Source: Leptobrachium leishanense (lineage: Eukaryota > Chordata > Amphibia > Anura > Megophryidae). From it: a DNA stretch of 64,000 bases. A program made the translations under genes and the position numbers. The stretch covers positions 97,313,204 to 97,377,203 of the forward strand of contig CM019069.1 of NCBI GenBank assembly GCA_009667805.1, read 5' to 3'. Below are positions 54,701 through 64,000 of the stretch, piece by piece. The notes beneath the pieces were generated by a model that saw only the letters and a program-made list of their open reading frames with translations, was not told the DNA's origin and did no database searches. Positions within the stretch are counted from its first letter, which is position 1, and each line of letters starts with the position of its first letter.

Positions 54701-54947
54701 GAGGTGGACTGTAAACCACTACAAGTCTGGCTGGCAGAGGACTCAGAGGTTGAGGGTGGCCTGGTTAGTCAATCCACCAAATCCTCTGTATGTTGCTGCT
54801 GCTTAAGACAGCCAGCACCAGTTAGAAAGGACAAGAGGATGCACCACGTCCACGATGACCAGAGGCACAGCCTCCCGACACAGAGGCTGCTTGCCCTCTT
54901 ATCTGTGTCTGGGAGCGTCTGCCTGTCCTTTTTAGTCTTTCTGACAT
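51739..54947 (-). pseudogene. hAT transposase with BED zinc finger, frameshifted (copy 2)
   Basis: ATG 54947 opens MSERLKRTGRRSQTQIRGQA, the start lost in copy 1. An acidic region follows (54616-54305: GDDDDEVTDSTWV). The BED finger is at 54247-53993: SSFKKCAADRTIAICNLC and STTCLRRHMTTCHASH. Then come QLVDSASFREFAECAVPQWQ (53992-53561) and the RNase-H-like body (53554-52451): HMTLDTWSSKHG, GMVSCDNGSNILSALRQG, PCLAHVLNLVVQHFL and ICDMPTRWNSTLAMLQHLHK. The last frame (52257-51742) has the dimerisation domain, LLGCPSSSVLSERTFSAAGG and DSVDRLTFIKIN. At least three frameshifts make it inactive, but it is better kept than copy 1. Confidence 0.9.
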
Positions 54948-55059
54948 GGTGAGTGATATATAGATTAAAGATATACAGAACTCTGATTCAACTCTGTTAT
55001 AAAAATTGGAGATATGCAGAACTCTGATTCAACTCTGGTGTAAAGATTAAAGATTTCCA

Positions 55060-55610
55060 GAACTCTGGTATAACTCAGTGAGATAGCTGGCAGCCAGTGA
55101 CAAGACACAGATTAAAATTCGCAGAAATCTGATACAAATCTGTGAGACCCCCTGATAAAACCCCGATAGCTGGCAACAGTGACAAGACACAGATTACAAT
55201 TCCCAGATATCTGCTACAAGTCTGTGAGACCCCCTGATGGGTGGCAGTGACAAGACACAAATTACAATTACCAGGAACCTCCTATAAATCAGTGAGACCC
55301 CCTGATGGGTGGCAGTGACAAGACACAGATTACAATTCCCAGATATCTTGTAGAAGTGAGACCCCCCAATAGCTGCTGGCAGTGAGAACACACAGATTAC
55401 AACAATTCCCAGATATCTTGTAGACGTGAGACCCCCCTATAGCTGCTGGCAGTGAGAATACACAGATTACAACAATTCCCAGATATCTTGTAGAAGTGAC
55501 ACCCCCAATATCTGCTGGCAGTGAGAACACACAGATTACACCATTTCCCAGATATCCTGTAGAAGTGAGACCCCCCAATAGCTGCTGGCACTGAGAAGAC
55601 ACTCTAACAG
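55060..55610 (-). repeat. 5' subterminal tandem repeats of the hAT element
   Basis: About nine units with CAGATATCTTGTAGAAGTGA or variants, GAGACCCCC and AGCTGCTGGCAGTGA, at a spacing of roughly 60-65 bases. The GTGGCAGTGACAAGACACA word matches the repeats at 1-360 in reverse. Confidence 0.85.
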
Positions 55611-55890
55611 AACAATCTCCTCTCAAAAAACACGTGCTGGGGCTGTGTGAAGCCTTATATAGTGTGCTGCGGGACTTAGCTCTGTGAGCCCATGATTGGC
55701 ATAATTTGTCCCAATCAGGACTCTGAGCCGTGATTGGCATAGTCTTGCACCTGACCTGTGGTCAGGTGCAAGGCTGTAGCCAATTACAAGCTTCAGGCCA
55801 GTGAAAAGTGCATTGTGGTCCATTGTAGTGTATTGTGGGTGAACTCGAACCGAACACGCGGAAATGTTCGGAGTTCGGCAAACAGCCGAA

Positions 55891-56334
55891 GTGGGTATGA
55901 GTGTTAGCAAACTTGGAGGTTTGACCCAGTGCACATCATGCTGCATGTCTGGAGGAATCCTTCCAGGGTCCATATCTCTGTAGCAAGTGTGAGCGTGTAG
56001 CTCTTCTGGAAGCTTGTACTGGAGATTATGAAGGGCAAATCGTAACGCTGAGGCAGATTGACAATCTTGAAAGGGGCCTGCTTCTCACGGAGCAAAGTAT
56101 AGTTGAGGAATCTAGTAGTGTGGGAGGAGTGGAGTTAACTGGGGAACAGGTTGGTAGCTGGGCGTCAGTGCCACGTGGCAGCAGGGGGGGAGGGAAGAGT
56201 AAAAGGTTGGCTAGTCCTTATCTTGCGCACACAAACTGATTTGCCCCTTTGAGCAAAGATGTTAGGTGCATCTGCTAAGGTGTAGCAGTACTAGAGGAGG
56301 CTGCTCCCTCTAACAGCAGGGAGATCAACAGGGA
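55891..56334 (+). pseudogene. CR1 ORF1 protein, N-terminal part
   Basis: Continuation of the CR1 whose 5' UTR is at 50593-50791. One frame has GGLTQCTSC (first CxxC). After a frameshift another has YLCSKCERVALLEACTGDYE and GQIVTLRQIDNLERGLLLTE (second CxxC, then a helix). The spacing matches QCNSC...CLIC in the intact ORF1 at 34057-34977. It goes on with WASVPRGSRGGGKSKRL and FAPLSKDVR, with a stop at 56238-56240, and runs out near 56335. The esterase domain is missing. Confidence 0.75.
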
Positions 56335-56665
56335 GTGATGGAGGTGGAGGTGGGGCATTTTTCTAGGGGAGGAGCAATGGTGTTGGGGCATTTTACTGGG
56401 GGGGAGTGATGGTGCATTTTACTTGGGGGGAGTGATGGTAGTGGGGCATTTTACTGGGGGGGAGTGATGGTGGAGGGGCAAATTTTCTGGGGGGAGTGAT
56501 GGAGGTGGTGGGGCATCTTTCTGGGGGGGTGATGGAGGTGTTGGGACATTTTACTGGGGGGAGTGATGGTGGTGGGGCAAATTTGCTGGGGGGTGATGGA
56601 TGTAGGGCATTTTACTGGGGGGGTGATGGTGGTGGAGCATTTTAGGGGGGGGTGATGATGGCCAC
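56335..56665 (+). repeat. G-rich minisatellite
   Basis: Units of about 27-35 bases contain GTGATGGTGGTGGGGCATTT and TACTGGGGGG. About nine units are present. The array is purine-rich and has many G runs on the + strand. Confidence 0.85.
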
Positions 56666-57118
56666 CCAGGTGACCTCACTTACAAGGTTTGAACTGTCTG
56701 GTGCTGCTCGGCTGAGGACTCCTCTTCGAGTGTTCAAGAGCTAGCTACCTCCAGCCAGCTCCACGTGCAGTGAAGTTAGGTGGTGACTGGTCTCTTCAGC
56801 TGCATCCTGGGTGGAGTCTGGAAACGTCACATGGCCGGCGTGCCCTGTGATGTCATCAAAGGGGGCCAGCCACCATCTTTGATGCTCCACAGCTTTGAAG
56901 AGCTGCCGGCTCTGGCTGCGCTCCCTTGCAGCTGCACCCTCCCTACAGCCCTGTTTGAGGCTTGCTGTTTTCTCAGGGGGGGGCAATTGCCATGTGCCCC
57001 CTGGTCTGCCAGAGTGCCGCGGATCATTATCGAAGAGGCATTACAGCTCCACCAGCGCTCCCCGCAGTATGGCGCCCTAGGCAAGCGGCTTATTTGCCTT
57101 ACAGAAGCGCCGGCCCTG
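56666..57118. mobile_element. hAT-like element, one end only
   Basis: The end CGCCGGCCCTG at 57108-57118 matches the CAGGGCCGG termini of the elements at 25092 and 44137. The opposite end is not found. Open frames in this GC-rich stretch have no family motif. Confidence 0.45.
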
Positions 57119-57129
57119 GTCACGACCCA

Positions 57130-57350
57130 CTACTTGGGAAACACTGCCTTAGATTTCTATTTTGTTTAGGGTTTTTTATTGGTCTTTCCTTTCTTTCTCA
57201 ACATATCTACTTTGCCTTATTATAAATCCTGCTCTAGTTATTGGTTCTTTTTTTCTTTTGTTTTCATATGTACCAACCCTTCTCTTCTGTACCCTGAACT
57301 ATAGTTTCCAGTAAATGTTGAATTAAAATCAAATAAAGAAAATTAAATAA
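57130..57350 (+). mobile_element. L1-type 3' UTR and A-rich tail
   Basis: T-rich sequence with ACCCTGAACTATAGTTTCC and then CAAATAAAGAAAATTAAATA, the kind of end seen on the L1 at 41300-41344. Confidence 0.45.
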
Positions 57351-59149
57351 ATAATAATGCCTAAAACTGCTTTAGCATGAGGTTGTGAAGTAGCTCATCA
57401 CTATGAATACAGTTGTACACGGTCATGTGTTTGTTACTTTGTTTTCATATTGTTATGAAGTAATGCGTTATATCACGTATGAACTTTCAGATCTTTAAAT
57501 AAAATAACTGTTAAGACAATATAATAGCAATAGTCACCATTAAACAATTAGATTCAAATGCTTGCAGCCAAACACTACATTGAATGATAAATATGTTAAA
57601 AGGAAGGCTGTCTCATTTTATGGGCTGTGAGCCTTTACACTTTTTCACATTCAACCTGTTCCTGTGAAATGTTCTTACCAGAATCATAAATAGGAGCCTT
57701 TCTTACAGGATAAATAATCGCAGTTGACACATTAAACTAATTTAAATTCACACGGTGAAAGGTGACCATTTTTTGGATCTTCGTACATTAAAGCTGATTA
57801 GTATTTCATTCAATATAAATATTTATATATATATTTTGCACATACAGTTATAAAACCTCTTTGATTTCTGCATTCCATGATCAATCACAATGGATTATAT
57901 GTAGTAACATTTATTTCATATTGAGTCTGTATCTAATGTGTAGGTGTTTTGTTTCGAGTCCCTAATCGATATGCTGTGGCATTTCAGCTATGAATTATTG
58001 ATTTAACACATGCTATTTCACTCCAGCATGCGCAGTAAGAGGTTTCTTCACTATTATTATTATTATTATTCTAGTGATGTTGTAATTATACTGCACCTCT
58101 GCAGTATAATTAATGCAGCATATGAATCCGCACACTGCGGAGTAGCACCTCTATTCTGCTTCCCTAAGCAAAGCTGTGAGGCGTGGGTGCTTTAGACTAG
58201 CTAAGTCTGTATTTGACCAGTAGTCACACGATGAAGTTTGGCAGATAGCTTCAACTCAGCAAAACGGACACGTAGAAAGATGAATCCAGTTGAAGAGTTT
58301 AATGATCAGACTGACAATCTTGTAATAGTGTACAGCAATGCAAGTAAAAATACATTAGTTTTGTCCAGCAGTGAGCACAGAATGGCTGCTATGTAACCAG
58401 GAAGTCCCTTAGAACAAGACATTGAGCAAAGGGGTGGAAACTAGCTGGATACAGCAAGCTAAGGAAACCCAGCAGGGAATCAGCTATGAAATCAGCTATG
58501 AAATCAATAGCATGTAAGCAGCAAAGGCAGATTCAACACAAAGAGGGAGGCCAACCTCCCATGGAGGCATTTTTTGAATGGCTTAGACCAATGGTGCTTT
58601 CCCTTTGGTCCAAGCTAATCCATTGCTTTCAGTTCCTCTCTGAGGCACTGAAGAGTGTAGGTTCAGGAAGTAGGCTGCACCACACATGCGCTGCAGACAT
58701 CTCACTCTCTTGGCCAGCTTGAGCCTATGGAATTAGCTACTTTCAGCTATGCAAATTGCTTAGGCTCTGCGAGGGCAGGCTGCCGCTGCTGTGAAGAGAT
58801 AATGCGCGCAGCAGCAAAGACAGACAGCGGGGGAGCGCGGAACAAGTGAGTTTACTTTTTTTATAATATTTTATTATTCATTCAGTAGTGATTTAATTAA
58901 AGTTGCTTTGTCTACCATCACCCCATACTTTGAGACACTTATTAAACGCAAGAAGCATCCCCAGTTTTCCCATAAGTTCTAATTCATTTCCTATGTTTCA
59001 ATTACAGTTTATTTTATTGGGTTTTTGCCTCAACAGCACTTTCATTTTCACTAGTGCTGTGATTACTGCACTATCCATTTTGGAAAGAATCCCAGTTTAC
59101 AAAATTGTTTATAAATTGCATACATTGTAGAATATTGCACACGTTGTTT
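57351..59149. other. No gene recognised
   Basis: Mostly AT-rich sequence with a (TTA)n microsatellite at 58048-58070. A stretch from 58190 to 58850 has moderate GC and may be an old LTR, but no ends are visible. Open frames at 58486-58722 and 58903-59130 carry no recognisable motif. Confidence 0.45.
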
Positions 59150-59251
59150 TGTGGATTAAATTATGTTTCAGAAATTCAATTATTTTTGGGTCGCGACTTA
59201 ATGACCAAGGATAAATGTGGGTCCTGAGGGTTCACAAGTTGAGAACGACTG
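59150..59251 (-). mobile_element. hAT (Charlie-like) end, relic
   Basis: TTGGGTCGCGACTTAATGA and AGTTGAGAACGACTG at 59237-59251 match the usual right end of Charlie-type hAT elements, whose left end would be CAGTGGTTCTCAAC. The rest is lost. Confidence 0.5.
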
Positions 59252-59383
59252 ATCTAAGGTATAAGAAGTGCTCTACTCACTGTAGAGTAATGAAGAGAAA
59301 ACTCTCAGATGACAACAGAACAGAGTGATATACTATAGCAAGTGCACGGATAAACCCTAGTAAATGCAATGAAACCTAACTTT

Positions 59384-61458
59384 TTTTTTTTTTTTTTTGT
59401 ATTCAAGGTTTTATTTTACATGTAAGTCATCAATACAGTAATCCGCACTTTCAAAAGACACATAGCGGGAGAATAACAATAAACCGTAGGTAAAAAAGGG
59501 GGCAGGGGAGGATAAACGACATCAAAAACAGAGCCTGGCAGAGAGTGCAGAGGGACATCAGGAAAAATAGTTTGTTTCTTTTTTCTCCCCCTAAAGTAAA
59601 TTTAAAAAAAAAAAAAAAAAAAAAAAGGGGGGAAGTGGGGGGATCGCCCAAGAGTGTGACATTCCTGGCTCACCCCAGGAAACGTAAGGTATTCTGGGGG
59701 CCATAGAAGAGATCACAGGGGCCGGGGGACCTAGGGCCAGGAGAGACGGCCAGAGCCATGGTGGCCGCTCAAGTGGCACGCCCAGGACCACCCAGTGTCC
59801 CTCAGCCACAAAAAAAAAAAAAAAAAAAGAAGGGGGGGGGAAAGGTGTGGGGAGGGCAGAATACCTGACGTCCCAATGGTCTCAGAGTCCTACGTGCCAA
59901 GGTCTGCAAGAAGTCCGCCCGTATTGATATTCACTCAAGATAACTATATCAATAAAAAGGGGGGGGGTGGGGGAGGGAATCAGCCAGTAATAGCAATAAA
60001 CATAGGGACGGGCCATCTCAAGGGGGGGGGGGGGGGGGAGTGCAGGGTCCAATAGAAGGAAATCATAGCGATAAACATAGGAATGGGACCATCTCAAGGG
60101 GGGGGTGGGTGCAGAGTCCATAGGGGGTATACAAAAAAAAAAAAAACAGCATAACACACTGCTGGTAAAACATTGGCGTAGTAGCCCCGGCGAGACAGTC
60201 TCAGGCGACCAGTGCCATCAGGCTCCTGGTCAAAGAGGGGCAACACGTCTTCAGCCCGGGTCCGATTGTAGAGGATCCGCAGCCCTATTTCCATGGCAAG
60301 TAGACGCCGTGGCGTTTGGAGGGCGCATGCCGACGTCCAGTAGAGTCCGTGCTTCGTCCGGTGTGGCCACGGAGTGCACAGTCCCTCCGTGCAGTATCAG
60401 CAAGGAGCCAGAAGGGCCCCAACGATATCTGAGTCCCCGGTCTCTCATGTGGGTTGTCACGTCACGGAAACGGCGACGTGCCGCCAGGGCAAGAAACGAT
60501 AAATCACGGTAGATGGTTACCTGCATATCATTGTAGGCCACCGACGGGACATTTCCCGCCTTCTTAAGCACTTTGGCATGAGCGGAGACATCAGTGGTGA
60601 CGGCGATAACGTCTCTGGGGGCTGCGACAGGCGCAGCAGCCGCCTTACGCACTCGGAAGGCAGAGGTAACCGGCACTGGGAAGTCCGGAGGAAGAGTCAG
60701 CAGCATGGCCACCAGGCCCGAAACACATGGCAGCAGAGCTTCATCACTTACAGTTTCAGGGATCCCCCTAATCCGCAAGTTGCGCCGGCGATGTCTAGTC
60801 TCCAAGTCCAAAACTGTGGACGATAGGGCCGTGACCTGTTTCCGTAGGTCTTCCATTTGGGCCTGCACTCCCGGTCTCTCCTCCTCCAGTACTGACAGGC
60901 GGGCACCCATAGACACAGAGCCAGACGAGATGGCCGCAATTTCAGCTCTGACCTGAGTAAGGTCATTTTGCCACAGGGCCCTCAGATCCTCATATAGCTG
61001 CCGGATATCGTCTTTGGTCGACAGCTGCGGGCGTGGAGTGTCAGGCACCTCCGGACTGTGACAGGGTGAGCCATCCGGGGATACAGCTACGTCCGGGGTC
61101 ACCTCCCGATATCGACACCCAGGACCAGTCCGTGATGCCCCCAGGGAAAGTCGAATATCCGGCTGAGCGGCTGCCTCCGATCCCTCCAGGCGCCTGCTTT
61201 TCTTCCCCATCCAGGCAGAAAGTACCAGCCGCGGAGTAGGCCGCAAACAAAGATGGCCGCCAGCAAGACACTGCAGGTTAGACGGTGCTGGGTCCGGGTA
61301 ATAGTGCCTCCCGGGGGGGTCAAGGAAGGCACACCACGATCAGGGGAGACTACACAGTGGCTGCGGAGGTGAACCGATCTGCGGGCCGGGAGCTAAGGGT
61401 ATAGAATCAGTCGGTATTACACTCAGCAACAGGAGCTCCCTCACCACACGTCCGCTCC
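59384..61458 (-). mobile_element. ORF1-only L1-type element (HAL1-like), complete copy 2
   Basis: A 15-bp target duplication, ATGAAACCTAACTTT at 59369-59383 and 61459-61473, flanks the element. It ends in an A tail on the minus strand (T run up to 59398). The order is: 5' UTR of about 250 bases, one ORF (61210-60251), and a 3' UTR of about 850 bases with several A and G runs. There is no ORF2. This is the plan of half-L1 elements, which depend on the ORF2 protein of a full L1. Confidence 0.9.
60251..61210 (-). CDS. L1-type ORF1 protein, intact
   Basis: ATG 61210 opens MGKKSRRLEGSEAAAQPDIR; the frame also runs 12 codons further upstream without an ATG. It has 319 codons and ends at 60251, typical for L1 ORF1. 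A disordered N-terminal part is followed by a coiled coil (about residues 70-140: DIRQLYEDLRALWQNDLTQV, MEDLRKQVTALSSTVLDLE). The RRM follows (RRRNLRIRGIPETVSDEALL, PRDVIAVTTDVSAHAKVLKK), then the C-terminal domain (VTIYRDLSFLALAARRRFRD, LRYRWGPSGSLLIL, TPDEARTLLDVG). The protein binds RNA and helps retrotransposition as a trimer. No stop or shift is seen. It is clearly closer to the copy at 21523 than to the ORF1 of the full L1 at 35649. Confidence 0.9.
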   Translation of the reverse strand: MGKKSRRLEGSEAAAQPDIRLSLGASRTGPGCRYREVTPDVAVSPDGSPCHSPEVPDTPRPQLSTKDDIRQLYEDLRALWQNDLTQVRAEIAAISSGSVSMGARLSVLEEERPGVQAQMEDLRKQVTALSSTVLDLETRHRRRNLRIRGIPETVSDEALLPCVSGLVAMLLTLPPDFPVPVTSAFRVRKAAAAPVAAPRDVIAVTTDVSAHAKVLKKAGNVPSVAYNDMQVTIYRDLSFLALAARRRFRDVTTHMRDRGLRYRWGPSGSLLILHGGTVHSVATPDEARTLLDVGMRPPNATASTCHGNRAADPLQSDPG

Positions 61459-61860
61459 ATGAAACCTAACTTTAATATGTCTACAAGTGCAATACAACAC
61501 ACAGGGCCTGTGAATATCCCATACATAGGCTGAAAAAAGACATACGTCCATCGAGTTCAACCTTTCCCACATCAACTACTGCTGTTGAGCCAAAAGGTGG
61601 CAAAAACCCAGTCTGAAGTGCTTGCCAATATGCAACACATTGGGAAAAAAATCCTTCTTGACCGCAGAATGGTGGACAGATTTCTCCTTTGATCAAACAG
61701 CTTATTATATACCCACATATTAAATATTATAACCCTTAATATTCTGTTTTTCCAGGAAGTCATCCAGCCGTTGTTTAAAATTCTGTACAGACTCTGACCC
61801 AACCACCTCAGGCAGAGAATTCCACAGCTTTATGGTTCTCACTGTAAAATATCCCTTCTT

Positions 61861-62544
61861 GGGCTCTATTACATTCTTTGCGTTAAAACGCGGGCGCAAG
61901 GGAAGAAAAACTGCGCCCGCAGTTTTCCCCCTTCCGCCCACGTTTTAACTCTGGATTACAATGCAGGCACAATTGCGCGTTAAAATCAGGGATGCTCGTG
62001 GCAGTGCTGAGCGCAGCCGCGAGCATCCACTCGATGGAGTCCATAGGACTACATTGAGTTCCCCCCTGTCGGTCACATGACCAGCCACTTCTCGCCTCGC
62101 GAGATCCGGCCGGTCCGCGTAGTGATACGCATGGAGAGATGGGGGGAACTTTTTCCCCCAGTCTTTCCCTGCTCCCGCAGGCTGGAGGTCCTCGCCGCGG
62201 GACAGGAGGTGAGTATGTGATTTTTTTTTTTATTTTTTAGGCTGTGTTAACGGATTCTGCAGAAGCGGAATCAGTTAACACCAAGTCCTGGCTCTGGTTA
62301 ACTTTTCGCTAACCAGAGCCAGCCGTTAATCAGCGCTGGGACTTTGTAATCCACCGCTGATTAACACTTTGCGATCCCCATGTTAAGTATAGGGAGTGCA
62401 TACAGTAAATTTTGCGCAGAGAAGCACAAGGTACCAAACACAACGTGTTTCTTAACCCGTTTGCGTTTGGATTGTAATATGCTGTAAACACCGCAGCAAA
62501 CGTTAATGAGCGTTAACGTTTGCGTGAAGAGTGTAATGGGGCCC
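61861..62544. mobile_element. Harbinger-like inverted-repeat element (684 bp)
   Basis: It interrupts the CR1 with a 3-bp duplication, CTT at 61858-61860 and 62545-62547. The ends are GGGCTCTATTACATTCTTTG and the complement of AGAGTGTAATGGGGCCC. GCGTTAA words recur at both ends, and TTAACCAGAGCCAG pairs with its neighbour in the middle. No gene. Confidence 0.75.
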
Positions 62545-62688
62545 CTTATGATTTAGGCTGAATTACCATTGATTTATAAAGAGGCAAAATTATCATCCCG
62601 AGAGTGAATTCCCCTTTTAATACATGCCAGTACCTCTCTGTACTGTCTTTTAGCCAGTGTTCTATCAAAGAACAATTTTCATCTAGAC

Positions 62689-62863
62689 CAGTGGTTCCCA
62701 ACCGCAGTCCTCAACAGGCCAGATTTTAAGGATCACCTTGGAGAAAAGAAGACTGAATCCTGAAATCACTGAGCAACAAATAATATCACCTGTGCTGTGC
62801 TTCAGATATCTGGAAAACCTGATCTGTTAGGGGTACTTGAGGGGGTGTGGTTGGGAATCACTG
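62689..62863. mobile_element. Small hAT (Charlie-like) element, 175 bp
   Basis: The ends are CAGTGGTTCCCAACC and the complement of GGTTGGGAATCACTG, flanked by ATCTAGAC (62681-62688) and ATCTAGAG (62864-62871), an 8-bp duplication with one change. It lies inside CR1 copy D. Confidence 0.88.
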
Positions 62864-63204
62864 ATCTAGAGCAATTCTTGACTAATTTAGACAAATTTCT
62901 TAATTTGAATAGTAATGTCTTGTGTGGAACTGTGTTGAAAGCTTTGGCAAAATCCAAGTAAATCACATCCACTGCGACCCCCTGATATATACTTCCACTT
63001 ACTTCTTCATAGAATGTAATTAGGTTAGTCTGACATGACCTGTGTTTCATAAAACCATTCGGACATTTGCCAATTACATTATACTGCCCAATGATTTCCT
63101 GAATATTATCCCTTAGTAACACCTCAAATACTTTCCCAGCCACAGATGTTAAGCTCACAGGTCTATATTTCCCAGGCAGACATTTTTAACCTTTTTTGAA
63201 TATA

Positions 63205-64000
<796 letters not shown>

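Larger units (their letters stand above)
50792..55890 (-). mobile_element. BED-finger hAT DNA transposon, complete (copy 2)
   Basis: A perfect 8-bp duplication, GTGGGTAT at 50784-50791 and 55891-55898, marks both ends. The terminus at 50792 is TAGTGATGAGCCGAACAC; the other, read inward on the minus strand, is TTCGGCTGTTTGCCGAAC. They share CGTGTTCGGTTCG further in but differ in the outermost dozen bases. The order on the minus strand is: 5' repeats (55610-55060), transposase gene (54947-51739), 3' tandem array (51720-51340) and 3' end. At about 5.1 kb it is long for a hAT. Confidence 0.93.
61520..63202 (-). mobile_element. CR1-type LINE (group B, copy D), carrying two small elements and joined to a Tc1
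   Basis: The 3' UTR (61520-61745) and C-terminal tail (61746-61860: KGYFTVRTIKLWNSLP) are followed by an inserted element. Then comes a shortened RT with a small hAT element inside, then 62870-63190 with VIYLDFAKAFNTVPHK (motif A) and SLTSVAGKVFEVLLRDN. Motifs B and C are deleted. It is cut at 63202 by the Tc1. Confidence 0.85.

Noticed and set aside
55060..55610. CRISPR-like array near the other hAT copy
   Set aside because: Contiguous degenerate tandem repeats, no unique spacers; they are the subterminal repeats of the element.
57119..57126. GTCACGAC as an 8-bp target duplication for the hAT end at 57118
   Set aside because: I could not find the matching copy upstream, so the other end stays undefined.
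58010..58195. Open frame beginning before a (TTA)n run
   Set aside because: The middle is a microsatellite-coded Tyr run and there is no domain.

Overview
The window is vertebrate nuclear DNA made almost entirely of transposable elements; I find no host gene I can support. The mix (CR1-type LINEs with an esterase ORF1, L2 fragments, Tx1-like L1, Tc1/mariner with IR/DR ends, several hAT groups, Harbinger-like and piggyBac-like non-autonomous elements, a Penelope-like unit with a hammerhead ribozyme) suggests an amphibian, most likely a frog. That is inference from repeat content, not from a host gene.

Layout. 1-5514: most of an autonomous-type hAT element with a BED finger (+), decayed. 5746-7196: non-autonomous hAT with two internal minisatellites and a perfect 8-bp target duplication. 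7267-9778: CR1 and L2 pieces, with small terminal-inverted-repeat elements inside. 9890-10245: Penelope-like relic. 10247-11841: Tc1 element with one internal deletion. 12770-14014: piggyBac-like hairpin-rich element. 14545-16922: L2 and CR1 3' fragments (-). 17582-18079: Penelope-like inverted units with one complete hammerhead core and one cut through by a second copy of the minisatellite hAT (18080-19214). 20340-20478: fold-back hAT element. 20890-25091: an L1-type ORF1-only element, a Harbinger Myb-like gene fragment and L1 fragments. 25092-26266: hAT element inside an L1 ORF1. 27527-28674: second piggyBac-like copy. 29082-30042: solo LTR. 31510-35250: near full-length CR1 (-) whose ORF2 is open but has lost the reverse transcriptase core. 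35507-41344: full-length L1 (+) with a 14-bp target duplication and a few frameshifts. 42655-50592: two more CR1 copies (-). 50792-55890: complete second copy of the BED-hAT element (-), inserted between the 5' UTR and ORF1 of another CR1. 59384-61458: complete ORF1-only L1-type element with an intact reading frame and a 15-bp target duplication. 61520-64000: another CR1 carrying two small elements, joined to a Tc1 that runs off the window.

How the parts relate. No operon or host pathway is present. Partners are element families: non-autonomous hAT, piggyBac-like and Harbinger-like pieces would need transposases in trans, and the ORF1-only L1-type elements would need an L1 ORF2 protein such as the one related to 37164-40942. 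Nested insertions give relative ages: the BED-hAT copy is younger than the CR1 it split, the 44137-45170 hAT is younger than its CR1 host, and the 18080 hAT is younger than the hammerhead unit it interrupts.

Identifications rest on reading motifs, target duplications and internal comparison of copies; no database search was run. Several open frames assume non-ATG starts, so gene starts are stated only where an ATG is visible.
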